A DNA stretch of 64,000 nucleotides from Leptospira_A sp046736045. GTDB lineage: Bacteria; Spirochaetota; Leptospiria; Leptospirales; Leptospiraceae. The translations under genes were made by a program, and so were the position numbers. The notes beneath the pieces are model-generated. The model saw nothing but the letters and a program-made list of their open reading frames with translations, did no database searches and had not been told where the DNA came from. Location: NCBI RefSeq assembly GCF_046736045.1, contig NZ_CP177134.1:1426001-1490000 (forward strand), read 5' to 3'. This document shows, piece by piece, positions 8,517 through 17,217 of the stretch; the stretch's first letter is position 1; the number at the start of each line of letters is the position of its first letter.

Positions 8517-11260
8517 TAGCTAATATCATATAACAGCCAATCGTTGACTGTTTCGGGGATCGGTTCTTTGCAATAAATGCAATGGGTTGCATCTACTTCC
8601 GGGTAAGGTGCGCCGCAGTTTTTGCATGCAGATTCCGAAAATCCGAGCTTTGCATCGCGAGTGGTATTCAATATCAGTTTTAAAGTATTTCGTTTATGTT
8701 CCGGAATTGCATTGGAGCTTCTTGAAGCACTCCATCTAAAATTACAATCCGTTCGAAAAGAACCATTTTCCTTATTCAAGTTTTGCATTTCTGCCGAACC
8801 GATCACCGGAATATAAAATACTTCTTTCTGTTTGGATTTTTTGAGTAGGCTTTCGTTTGCAACTTCCCGCTTTAAAATAGTTTCGTCACCTAGTGATTTG
8901 GCATAAATCCATTTCCATAATAATGCCGAAGCCCGATCTTCCAATAATTGTACAGACGTCGGGCAATCCGGATATTTTTGAACGAAAGATTCATTGTCAA
9001 TGAATCGATTCGGATTCCATTCCACTTCTTGTGTGATTTCAGATAAAACCCAATCGCATTCACCCGAATTGAAAATATTACCACAATATTGGCATTTGGT
9101 GGTAATGTGACTTGCATTTGTATCGCCACCACAAGAGGGGCATTGATTATGAATCAAATCTTTTCCGATTTGTGTTGCCGCCGAAATTTTTCTGGAAAAA
9201 GAATAAATTTCACGATAAGAGCCTATATTGGCATGTTTGAATTTTCGTTCGATTTCAGGTTCACTTACCGAAATAGGAACTGTAATGTCTTTTGCAGAAC
9301 AATTTAACATCAGATGAACGGTTTGATAATCTCCTGAAGAATCAAATCCTATAATGGATTGATGATCAATCTTGAAATCCTTCATTAAGTTTTTGTTCGC
9401 GTCTATTTCTTTAAGAAGTTTAAGCTGAATTTGAAATCTTTGAAATACCCCTGCCGAAATAAAATGTCTGACAGGTTCCATATTTCCTGATGACCAGGAC
9501 TCCACAATTTTTTCACCGATAAACTTTGTTTTGGCGAAAAAATCATCTTCTTGGAAATCAGGGTCATTCTTTTTGATTTTATGAATGGTAGCAATATGCG
9601 ATTGAAAAACATGAATCTTTTCTTTTGCTTTTTTTAGGAATAAAAAAATGATTATAAATGGAGAAATGAGTAACAGCCCGAATGATGCCAAATAACCTAT
9701 GTTACTTCCGCTTCCCGGTGCGATGAAGAAAAAACGCAGAGCTGAAAAATAAACTAAAAACGGATTTGTATAAAATGGAGTCGTTTCCGTTTCAATTTGA
9801 ATCAGCGGTAAATATCCGTCGGGAAAAGTTTCAGTCCAATTGATTGTATAGCGATTATCGTTTTTTATAATGCCAATTGGCAACTCAATAATTCCCTCCG
9901 GCGAATGGGAGAGACTGTCGTATTTTGATAAAAATACTTTAACGCTTGTTTTTTCTTGATTCGTCTCTTTTGGGAGCACGATTTCCATATTTAAGGAATT
10001 CAACTTTATACTGGAGAATGCGCCGAGGTTGAAGGGATAAAATCTTATGATTTCCCTATTTCCGTCCGGTGATTGGGAATGTTCACCTAATTTCTGAAAT
10101 GTGATGTTGTTGGTTTTGAAATTTCTATTTTTCTCATCAACAACCATTCGATCCGAGTTAAGTTGTCCACTGAATAAATGCCAAAAGGAAGTTTCCAAAT
10201 CCCCTTCAATTCCAAATACAAACTGATAGGTTGGAGAAAACAAGGATGTAGATCTACCCATTGATGTCGACCCGGGGCTGTAATCGAATGCATTGAAATC
10301 CAAATGAGGCCTATCCCATTCGGAAGAAGTGCTTTGTAAAACATCAACCGTGCCTTCGTGTCTGTCAATTCGATTGGTTCCGATATAGGAAGTTTGTTTT
10401 ACACGATAAAATTCTTTCGTCGCATCCCGGTCGGAATTTTCATTCGCTAAACTAACATTAGGTAATGATTCCGGAAATGCGGTAATGATCAAAGATGAAT
10501 AATCCGGATGAGCAGATGAAAAATTTACAGATACTTTATTATCCGATTTGATTAAGGCTATAGGTTTTGTTATGGATTTATAAATGAAACTATCATAATA
10601 TTTTTGTTGAAGTTGAAAAGATTTCCAATGAATTTCAGGATCCCAGGAAATTTCAAATTCAGAACCTTCTATCTGTGCGGAATTTTTATTGATTTCCCAA
10701 TAAACAATCGGTATGTTTCCGATTGAATCCACTCCTTTCTCCAATTCATAACTGAGTTCTACAGGCGTTACCGCTTTATTTGTTTCTTCCGGCCAATGAA
10801 CATCCAATTCCCAATTGTAGTCGGATATACGGTATGTATCAGGTATGACTGTTGCCTGGAGAATTTTCCAATTCGAAAGTACCGGGAATTTTTTCCGAAT
10901 GATCCCTACTTTTGCCGTGTCCGAGATCACATCCATCCGTTCGTTTACGATTGCTTTACCGTCAGCCTTGAAATGGATTTTGATTTTATGATTTGAAGAT
11001 TTAAAATATGCAGTCGGTTCCGGTGAAGAAGAAATGGATGAACCGGTTGACGTATAACTGGAGCTAGATGAAGAAGATTTGTAAGAAGAGGATGAATGAC
11101 TGGAACGATACGAACTATGGGAACTGGAACGGTAACCGGATGAGGAAGAAGACCGGTAAGAGCCTCCCATCCCCGGACGAGACTCCAAATGAAACATGAA
11201 AAAAAGGAAAATGATGAAAAAGGCAAAATAGAAAGATTTAAGCGATATATTTTTTTTCAA
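8516..11260 (-). CDS. Membrane protein with Tim44-like domain and zinc ribbons
   Basis: From a TTG at 11260 the protein has 914 residues. I chose this start because it gives a clean signal sequence (KKNISLKSFYFAFFIIFLFF); the frame stays open to an ATG at 11398 inside the upstream gene. Then come a Gly/Ser/Tyr-rich linker (about 30-80), a large beta-rich region (90-510) like the DUF2207 exported domain, a membrane helix (about 520-543), a Tim44-like domain (about 570-680, FFAKTKFIGEKIVESW), a CPSC...CQYC zinc ribbon (707-726) and a second CKNC...CIYC ribbon near the C terminus. It overlaps the TerB-like gene by 23 bases. Function unknown; probably an envelope-spanning scaffold. Confidence 0.75.
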   Translation of the reverse strand: MKKNISLKSFYFAFFIIFLFFMFHLESRPGMGGSYRSSSSSGYRSSSHSSYRSSHSSSSYKSSSSSSSYTSTGSSISSSPEPTAYFKSSNHKIKIHFKADGKAIVNERMDVISDTAKVGIIRKKFPVLSNWKILQATVIPDTYRISDYNWELDVHWPEETNKAVTPVELSYELEKGVDSIGNIPIVYWEINKNSAQIEGSEFEISWDPEIHWKSFQLQQKYYDSFIYKSITKPIALIKSDNKVSVNFSSAHPDYSSLIITAFPESLPNVSLANENSDRDATKEFYRVKQTSYIGTNRIDRHEGTVDVLQSTSSEWDRPHLDFNAFDYSPGSTSMGRSTSLFSPTYQFVFGIEGDLETSFWHLFSGQLNSDRMVVDEKNRNFKTNNITFQKLGEHSQSPDGNREIIRFYPFNLGAFSSIKLNSLNMEIVLPKETNQEKTSVKVFLSKYDSLSHSPEGIIELPIGIIKNDNRYTINWTETFPDGYLPLIQIETETTPFYTNPFLVYFSALRFFFIAPGSGSNIGYLASFGLLLISPFIIIFLFLKKAKEKIHVFQSHIATIHKIKKNDPDFQEDDFFAKTKFIGEKIVESWSSGNMEPVRHFISAGVFQRFQIQLKLLKEIDANKNLMKDFKIDHQSIIGFDSSGDYQTVHLMLNCSAKDITVPISVSEPEIERKFKHANIGSYREIYSFSRKISAATQIGKDLIHNQCPSCGGDTNASHITTKCQYCGNIFNSGECDWVLSEITQEVEWNPNRFIDNESFVQKYPDCPTSVQLLEDRASALLWKWIYAKSLGDETILKREVANESLLKKSKQKEVFYIPVIGSAEMQNLNKENGSFRTDCNFRWSASRSSNAIPEHKRNTLKLILNTTRDAKLGFSESACKNCGAPYPEVDATHCIYCKEPIPETVNDWLLYDIS

Positions 11261-11774
11261 CCTGATGTTTGTCCATAATTGAGATTTGCAATTCCAGTGC
11301 GAGTTCATCCAAAAATTCACGTTCTTCTTCATTGATCGTTCCATCGGAAGCAACAATGCAAACTGCATCTTCAAAAAAATTGAGTGCATATTGATCATTG
11401 CCGATGACTGCTTTGGTTACCGTTTTCATCGGAAGGGGTTCTTCAAATGTTTTGGAAAGAATTTGCATTACTTCCTTGCGTTGGGCTTTGTACTCGCTGA
11501 GCAGGCAGTTTGGTTCGAATAATACATTTACCATTTCCGAAACCAACTCACTTTCGCCTGATTTGAGTTTGCCATCTACATTGCAGGCATAGGACCAAAG
11601 ACTGAGTAAAATTTTTGCATACTCAATATGCAGATCTCCCTCGAAATCTCCCGAACGATTCAAGGATTCCGGATGGGAATTCTTATGTTCCTTTGCCATT
11701 TTCAGATTCTGCAAAATTTTCTTAGGCATCGCAACCGATGATCCTAATTTCGATTTTTTTCCCTTCAACTTCAT
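11238..11774 (-). CDS. TerB-like protein
   Basis: A 178-residue cytoplasmic protein. After a basic N-terminal 50 residues, the sequence has the TerB/DUF533-like pattern of two symmetric acidic helices: ACNVDGKLKSGESELV and CIVASDGTINEEEREFLDELALEL, where Asp-Gly-X-(L/I)-X-X-X-E recurs. TerB domains bind metal and are membrane-associated signalling or scaffold modules; the tellurite name does not imply resistance. The gene is translationally coupled to the Tim44-like membrane protein that follows, which suggests the two work together. It is divergent from metG with 76 bases between starts. Confidence 0.7.
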   Translation of the reverse strand: MKLKGKKSKLGSSVAMPKKILQNLKMAKEHKNSHPESLNRSGDFEGDLHIEYAKILLSLWSYACNVDGKLKSGESELVSEMVNVLFEPNCLLSEYKAQRKEVMQILSKTFEEPLPMKTVTKAVIGNDQYALNFFEDAVCIVASDGTINEEEREFLDELALELQISIMDKHQVEKKYIA

Positions 11775-11850
11775 TTTTTGAAAGTTTTCTTAAAATTTAC
11801 CAAAAATTGGCTGAATTGCTTCTTTCTTTCAGGAGAGTGGAACTTATCTT

Positions 11851-13881
11851 ATGGGCAAAAAAATCCTTGTTACCAGTGCACTTCCTTATGCCAACGGCTC
11901 GATCCATTTGGGTCATGTTTTGGAAGCGGTACAAACCGATATTTGGGTTCGTTTTCAAAAGTTAGTTGGAAATGAATGTTATTTCTTCTGTGCGGACGAT
12001 ACTCACGGAACTCCTATTATGATTGCCGCAAAAAAAATGGGCAAAACTCCGGAAGATTTGATCGGAGAAGTACAAAAAGAACATTATAAGGATCTGACTG
12101 CTTTTTTTGTAGAGTATGACAATTATTATACGACCAATTCGGAAGAAAACAGAGTTTACTCCGAATCCATTTACCTGACTCTCAAAAAGAACGGGCACAT
12201 CGCGACAAGAAACATTGAACAATCGTTTTGTGAACATGACAATATGTTTCTCCCCGACCGGTTTATCAAAGGGACTTGCCCGAAATGCGGCGCCAAAGAT
12301 CAGTATGGCGATTCCTGTGAGGTTTGCGGTACAAGTTATTCTCCTAAAGATCTGAAAGATTCTCATTGTGCGTTGTGCGGAACGACTCCCGTATTGAAAG
12401 AATCCAAACATTTGTTTTTCAAACTCCAAGATTTTCAGGATCGATTGAAAACATGGATGGAAACGGGCAATCGTTTGCAGGAAGGAGCGCAAAAAAAATT
12501 GCAAGAATGGTTTGGTTCCGGCTTGCAGGAGTGGGACATCAGCAGAGACGGCCCTTACTTTGGTTTTGCGATCCCCGAAGAAGAAAACAAATTTTTTTAT
12601 GTTTGGTTGGATGCTCCGATCGGGTATATGGCATCTTCCTTGAATTTTTTCAAAAGCGAACAGAAATTTAACGAATTTTGGAAAGATGGTAAAGGAGAAA
12701 TCGTTCATTTTATAGGAAAAGATATTCTTTATTTCCATGGTCTCTTTTGGCCGGCCATGCTTATGGGCGCCGGTTTTCAAACTCCCGAACAATTGAATGT
12801 TCATGGCTTTCTAACCGTGAATGGCGAAAAAATGTCCAAGTCGCGCGGCACGTTCATCAATGCATCAACTTTCACCCGTTATCTGGACCCCGAACATTTT
12901 CGTTTTTATATGGCATGTCGTTTGGGAAATGGAATGGAAGATGTGGATATTTCTTTTGATGATTTCGTATCCCGGGTCAATTCTGATCTGATCGGCAATT
13001 TGGTGAATTTGGTATCCAGAGTTTCCACTTCCATTCTGGACAAATTGGATCGCAAATTGGGTTTTCTTACGCCGGAAGGCAAAACTCTTTTGGACGAATT
13101 GTTAGCCAAAGAGAATGAAATCAAAGACGCATATCAAAATCGAAATTATTCCAAAGTGATGAGAGAGATCACATCTCTCGGAGACAAGGTGAATAAATAT
13201 GTAAATGATTATGCTCCTTGGAATCTGATCAAAACGGATGCGGAAAAGGCACGTGAAGTAGTTACCGTATCAAGTAATTGTGCGAAAATATTATTCACAT
13301 ATTTAGCGCCTGTTACACCCGTTATTAGCGAAGAAATTCGGAAATTGTACAACTTGGATAGTTTGGATTTTGCAAACATTCGTAAACCATTGGAAGATAT
13401 CACGCTTGCTCCTTATGCGATGTTATCCAAAAGAGTGGAAGAAAAAAATATCCAGGCGATGATTCAAGATACGAAAGATGCTTATGAGAAAGCACAAAAG
13501 GAAACCAAATTGGAAACAGTTAAAGCGGAAGCACCGAAAGAAGTTACCGAATCGGGAACCATTACCATCGACGAACTTGCGAAAGTCGAACTACGCGTAG
13601 GACTCATTCGGGAAGCAAACCATGTGGAAGGTGCCGACAAACTTTTGAATGTAAAAGTGGATTTGGGTGAAAAAGGGATTAAAAATGTATTTGCAGGCAT
13701 CAAATCTTCTTATACACCGGAAGACCTGATTGGAAAAAAAGTAGTCGTGGTTGCCAACTTAAAACCAAGACAGATGAAGTTCGGACTTTCCGAAGCCATG
13801 TTACTTGCTTCCGGAAAAGATAAAACCTTATCACTTTTTGTTCCCGATAGAAATGCAGAACCGGGAGATCTTCTTAAATAA
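11851..13881 (+). CDS. metG: Methionyl-tRNA synthetase
   Basis: A 676-residue class I aminoacyl-tRNA synthetase that charges tRNA-Met. The ATP-site signatures are PYANGSIHLGH near the N terminus and KMSKSRG near residue 328. A zinc-binding knuckle of the four-Cys type lies at about residues 145-182 (CPKCG, CEVCG, CALCG). The anticodon-binding helices follow, and residues 575-676 are a C-terminal tRNA-binding OB-fold (VELRVGLIREANHVEGADKLL), the dimerising form. An AGGAG site lies about 14 bases upstream of the ATG. All key residues look intact. Confidence 0.97.
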   Translation: MGKKILVTSALPYANGSIHLGHVLEAVQTDIWVRFQKLVGNECYFFCADDTHGTPIMIAAKKMGKTPEDLIGEVQKEHYKDLTAFFVEYDNYYTTNSEENRVYSESIYLTLKKNGHIATRNIEQSFCEHDNMFLPDRFIKGTCPKCGAKDQYGDSCEVCGTSYSPKDLKDSHCALCGTTPVLKESKHLFFKLQDFQDRLKTWMETGNRLQEGAQKKLQEWFGSGLQEWDISRDGPYFGFAIPEEENKFFYVWLDAPIGYMASSLNFFKSEQKFNEFWKDGKGEIVHFIGKDILYFHGLFWPAMLMGAGFQTPEQLNVHGFLTVNGEKMSKSRGTFINASTFTRYLDPEHFRFYMACRLGNGMEDVDISFDDFVSRVNSDLIGNLVNLVSRVSTSILDKLDRKLGFLTPEGKTLLDELLAKENEIKDAYQNRNYSKVMREITSLGDKVNKYVNDYAPWNLIKTDAEKAREVVTVSSNCAKILFTYLAPVTPVISEEIRKLYNLDSLDFANIRKPLEDITLAPYAMLSKRVEEKNIQAMIQDTKDAYEKAQKETKLETVKAEAPKEVTESGTITIDELAKVELRVGLIREANHVEGADKLLNVKVDLGEKGIKNVFAGIKSSYTPEDLIGKKVVVVANLKPRQMKFGLSEAMLLASGKDKTLSLFVPDRNAEPGDLLK

Positions 13882-13906
13882 ATAAGAAAGACAAAACAAG
13901 TTAACC

Positions 13907-15196
13907 ATGACAATGCAAACGGAACAAATATTAAAAGAGAAGGAAATACAAGGAATTGTTTTCAGTCTTTACGGAAAGATTTTTGTTTCCGTTTTGCTTG
14001 TTATCATTACTTTTTTTGTGACTCAAACTTTATATGAAGTAATGATCATCAGTTTGGTCAATATATGCCTAATATCCGTTATGTCCATAATGATCCGGCT
14101 TGCCCAAAGAAACAAGGCGGTTGTATATATCGGGTTATTCTGTGTCTTGATTGATTTGTTAATTATCACTATTTTACCTTTTGTTTGGTACCATTCCGTG
14201 GGCGGTGATTCGGTTCCCAGAACTTATTTGGTTAAAACTTCTACCCATTATATTATTGTCGCCACATTGATTTTAAATGCATTTACTCTCCAGTCCATTT
14301 ATCCTTTGTTATACTCTTTTGGCGTTGTGATAAGCCAGGCTTGGATGTTGTTATACGCCAAAGCGGATCCGAGATTTTCGAGTACCGAAAGTTTTAAGGA
14401 AGCCTTTTTGGGAAGTGCTGCCCATGTGAACAATTATATCACGAACATGGCTGTTATCGCCATATTGGGATTTTTTCTCGCTTATCTGACATTTCGTATC
14501 AGAAAAACGGTGTTGATTGCCGCATCGAATGAAGTCAAGTCCAGCCAGTTATCACGCTACTTTTCTCCTAACGTGATTCATGAAATAGCTTCTGCCGAAG
14601 AAAGTTTTTTTCAACCCGGCGGGAAACAGATGAACGTAGCGGTTATGTTTTGCGACATTGCCGGATTCACTCAGATTTCAGAACAGCTTGGCCCTGAAAA
14701 AACCATGTTCTTTTTGTCGGAGTATCATACTCAAATGATGGAATCCATTTTTCAATTCAGAGGGACTTTGGATAAATTCATAGGAGATGGAATGTTGGTT
14801 ACCTTCGGAACTCCGAAACCCGGCCCGGATGATGCGCAGAATGCGATTCTTGCCGGGCTTGCCATGCAGAAAAAATTGGCCGATTGGAATGAAAAACGAA
14901 ACAGTCTAAATGAAAAACCGATTTCCATTCGTATTGGAATCCATTACGGAGCAGTGATTGTGGGGAATGTGGGAATTTCTACAAGACTCGAATACACCGT
15001 GATAGGCGACGCCGTAAATGCGGCAAGTCGGATTGAAGCATTAGGTAAAGAAGTGAAAAAGAATTTTTTAATTTCCAGAGATTTGCTCGCTGAAGTAAAA
15101 GATATAAATTCCATTCCAACGAAGTTTCATTCTTTGGGAAATTTTGCACTTCGCGGTAAATCAAAGACGACTGAAATTTTATCTGTGGAAACTTAA
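13907..15196 (+). CDS. Membrane-bound class III nucleotidyl cyclase
   Basis: A 429-residue protein with six or so hydrophobic helices in residues 20-205 and a class III cyclase domain from about 240. The two metal aspartates are in MFCDIAGFTQ and GDGMLVTFG, and the transition-state Asn/Arg region is VIGDAVNAASRIEALGK. The Lys of LDKFIGDG supports adenine specificity, so cAMP is the more likely product. Leptospira have many such cyclases with different sensory domains. The TAA stop is directly followed by the ATG of the HisI-like gene, and the rhodanese gene follows that, indicating a three-gene operon. The signal sensed is unknown. Confidence 0.88.
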   Translation: MTMQTEQILKEKEIQGIVFSLYGKIFVSVLLVIITFFVTQTLYEVMIISLVNICLISVMSIMIRLAQRNKAVVYIGLFCVLIDLLIITILPFVWYHSVGGDSVPRTYLVKTSTHYIIVATLILNAFTLQSIYPLLYSFGVVISQAWMLLYAKADPRFSSTESFKEAFLGSAAHVNNYITNMAVIAILGFFLAYLTFRIRKTVLIAASNEVKSSQLSRYFSPNVIHEIASAEESFFQPGGKQMNVAVMFCDIAGFTQISEQLGPEKTMFFLSEYHTQMMESIFQFRGTLDKFIGDGMLVTFGTPKPGPDDAQNAILAGLAMQKKLADWNEKRNSLNEKPISIRIGIHYGAVIVGNVGISTRLEYTVIGDAVNAASRIEALGKEVKKNFLISRDLLAEVKDINSIPTKFHSLGNFALRGKSKTTEILSVET

Positions 15197-15805
15197 ATGA
15201 TCTCCCCTCCTAAAAATGCCAATATAGTTCTTTTGGAAAAAACAAAATCAGAATCCTTTTCTTATCATTTGAGAATTGCCGATTATGAAAGCACGATCCA
15301 ATGGTTGAACCAACATGAATCGGATTCCCGTTTTCAATTGTATGTTGATTGTGATGACGATTGTTTTTTGGCAACCACGGAACAACCAGTTGCAAAAGAT
15401 GAATATATTTCCCTTTGGAAAGACGGCGAAGTTTCCGTTTCTGATGCGGAATTGAATCGATTGTTGACGCTTGCTCCCGAACTTTTTCCTTTTCTTGCAG
15501 TTGATGAATCGGGACAGGAACTGATGTTAGCTTGGGGCAAACCCGTTTCTTTGGAACAGGCTTTGAAAACGGGAATCGGAACTTACTTCAGCCGCTCTCG
15601 TAATAAAACCTGGGTGAAGGGTGAAGAATCGGGGCATTTGCAAAACTTAAAGGAAATCTATATTTCTTTAGATCCTTATTATATCATGTATAGAACAAGT
15701 CAGAAGGGTGCTGCATGTCACACCGGATATTATTCCTGTTTTTTTCGCCAACTTGAAGCCGGAAATCAAGTCAAATTAGTATATGAAAATAAAGTCGGAG
15801 AGTAA
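15197..15805 (+). CDS. HisI-like phosphoribosyl-AMP cyclohydrolase with displaced Asp motif
   Basis: The C-terminal 105 residues (about 97-190) match HisI, which opens the ring of phosphoribosyl-AMP in histidine synthesis: FSRSRNKTWVKGEESGHLQ (131-149), ACHTG (173-177) and SCFFR (180-184). At the place of the magnesium motif DCDxD, however, the sequence is SLDPYY. A perfect DCDDD, with the usual spacing to L and EQ, is instead at residues 51-55 in an N-terminal extension with no SRSR motif. Total length is 202 against the usual 100-140. It could be a partial duplication sharing one active site, or a repurposed protein. It lies between cyclase and rhodanese genes; no other his gene is in the window. 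Confidence 0.7.
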   Translation: MISPPKNANIVLLEKTKSESFSYHLRIADYESTIQWLNQHESDSRFQLYVDCDDDCFLATTEQPVAKDEYISLWKDGEVSVSDAELNRLLTLAPELFPFLAVDESGQELMLAWGKPVSLEQALKTGIGTYFSRSRNKTWVKGEESGHLQNLKEIYISLDPYYIMYRTSQKGAACHTGYYSCFFRQLEAGNQVKLVYENKVGE

Positions 15806-15808
15806 GAT

Positions 15809-16165
15809 ATGAATAAATATATAATCATTGTTATATTGGTAATTCTGGTCGTTTTATTGTTTTATAAAATGCGGAGTTCGCTTACGACCGATTCCGCTAA
15901 GGTCAAACAAAAGATCACCGAAGGCGCTCTTGTTGTGGATGTGCGAACTGCTCAGGAATTCGAAATTACCCATTTTCCGGGTGCGGTTAATATCCCTGTA
16001 GACCAATTGGAAATCAGACTTTCCGAGTTTGGTGCAAAAGACAGATCGATTGTCGTTTATTGCGCATCAGGCGGTAGAAGCTCCAGCGCCAAATCTCTTT
16101 TGGAATCCAAAGGATTCAAAGATGTTTTGAACGCTGGTGGATTGTCGAATATGCCGAAAGATTAG
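15809..16165 (+). CDS. Membrane-anchored rhodanese
   Basis: A 118-residue single-domain rhodanese behind one N-terminal membrane helix (about residues 4-19). The domain has VVDVRTAQEFEITHFPGAVNIP and the active-site loop VVYCASGGRSS with Cys85, which would carry the persulfide. Topology of the helix suggests a periplasmic domain, but the orientation is not certain. It starts 3 bases after the HisI-like stop and so ends the cyclase operon. Its last bases overlap the convergent SnoaL-like gene by 4. Confidence 0.88.
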   Translation: MNKYIIIVILVILVVLLFYKMRSSLTTDSAKVKQKITEGALVVDVRTAQEFEITHFPGAVNIPVDQLEIRLSEFGAKDRSIVVYCASGGRSSSAKSLLESKGFKDVLNAGGLSNMPKD

Positions 16166-16638
16166 CTGATTTTTTTTCTCTTCATGTACATTTGCAATCC
16201 AGTAAGAGCTTCTTTTCTGATTTTGTTCTGAAGGGAAGGAAGCCAGCCTAAAAAAGTTCCGGGAGTGCCCAATGCCATTCCTGCCCATTTCCAAAGATTA
16301 AAGTTATCTTTATGGGTTTTTATTTTTCCGTCTTGGAAAGTAAACTCTGCATGGATTTTGTTATAAACCATTCTGCCGGTTTTACTGAAGCTGTAGTCGG
16401 CTTCCCAATCGGCTGATCCTTTCTCTGCGTCCGCTTTGACATTGCTGAAGCGAACTGTGAGGTTCTGCCCTCGTTCTACAAGCATGAGCCACATTGCCCC
16501 GACTTCTTTCCCTTTTAAGTTCTTAAAAACAGGATCTGAAAATTCTGCATCCGTGTGGTAAGATGCTGCCATTGTGTTTCCATCTTTAGATTGGAACGCA
16601 GTATAAAATTTTTGAATTAACTCTTCGTTTGGGTGCAT
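16162..16638 (-). CDS. SnoaL/NTF2-like protein
   Basis: A 158-residue protein whose first 120 residues have the NTF2-like cone pattern of SnoaL-type proteins: an N-terminal helix (NEELIQKFYTAFQSKDGNTMAASYHTDAEFSDPVF) followed by strands ending KIHAEFTFQDGKIKTHKDNFNLWKW. The Asp-containing FSDP and HAEF positions occur in catalytic members, but the family also has non-enzymatic binders. The basic C-terminal 35 residues are extra. Convergent with the rhodanese gene and divergent from the SRPBCC gene; probably monocistronic. Ligand unknown. Confidence 0.7.
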   Translation of the reverse strand: MHPNEELIQKFYTAFQSKDGNTMAASYHTDAEFSDPVFKNLKGKEVGAMWLMLVERGQNLTVRFSNVKADAEKGSADWEADYSFSKTGRMVYNKIHAEFTFQDGKIKTHKDNFNLWKWAGMALGTPGTFLGWLPSLQNKIRKEALTGLQMYMKRKKIS

Positions 16639-16690
16639 ATAGGGAACAAATTCTCTTGCCTAAATGGGAAATCTGCAAGAAGAAAATGAT

Positions 16691-17215
16691 ATGAATCGTA
16701 CATTAAAATTTTCCATAGCTATCTCTTCCGTCCTGATTCTTTTCGTAGGGCTTTTTTTAGGGATTGGGTTTTTTCAAAATCCAAAATTTGAAGAAACAAA
16801 AACAGAGGTCATAGATGCATCCAAAGAAGAGATTTGGAAATACATTACCGATATAAACGACCTGCCCAACCGAAGAAAAGAAGTTTTGAAAGTAGAAGTT
16901 CTGGAAAAAGACGATACTACGATTCCCAAACTTTGGAAAGAACATACCGATATGGGTGGTTATATGACATTCGGAAGAGGTGAGACGATCCCCAATCAAA
17001 AAATTGAAATCATTTTAGTAGAATCTTCTTTTCGAATGAAAGGGACTTGGATTTATGAAATTGCAGAAGTGAACGGTTATAATAAATTATCAATCACCGA
17101 AAAATCGGAAATAGGCAGTCCTGTTGTGAGAGGCGCCTACTTCCTTGCGGGAAGAGACAGCACACTCAAACAGGAATTGGAAATGGTGAGAAACCATTTC
17201 CAGTCCAAGAGATAA
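16691..17215 (+). CDS. SRPBCC-family protein with N-terminal membrane anchor
   Basis: From the ATG at 16691 the protein has 174 residues; an in-frame upstream ATG at 16664 is possible, but AAGAAG lies just before 16691 and the hydrophobic anchor follows directly. One membrane helix (about 6-24) precedes a helix-grip fold: TEVIDASKEEIWKYITDINDLPNRRKEV, the long strand WKEHTDMGGYMTF and a C-terminal helix. This is the polyketide-cyclase/START-like pattern used to bind lipids or small hydrophobic ligands. No catalytic residues can be assigned. It ends 2 bases before the convergent alpha/beta hydrolase gene. Confidence 0.65.
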   Translation: MNRTLKFSIAISSVLILFVGLFLGIGFFQNPKFEETKTEVIDASKEEIWKYITDINDLPNRRKEVLKVEVLEKDDTTIPKLWKEHTDMGGYMTFGRGETIPNQKIEIILVESSFRMKGTWIYEIAEVNGYNKLSITEKSEIGSPVVRGAYFLAGRDSTLKQELEMVRNHFQSKR

Positions 17216-17217
17216 AC

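Noticed and set aside
8516..11398. Full-length reading of the Tim44-like gene from the ATG at 11398
   Set aside because: This would place 46 residues inside the upstream TerB-like gene and bury the signal sequence; the TTG at 11260 fits much better.
11962..12804. Long leftward open frame (280 codons) inside metG
   Set aside because: It is antisense to the conserved catalytic region of metG, has no family-like motif and follows from the codon bias of the real gene.
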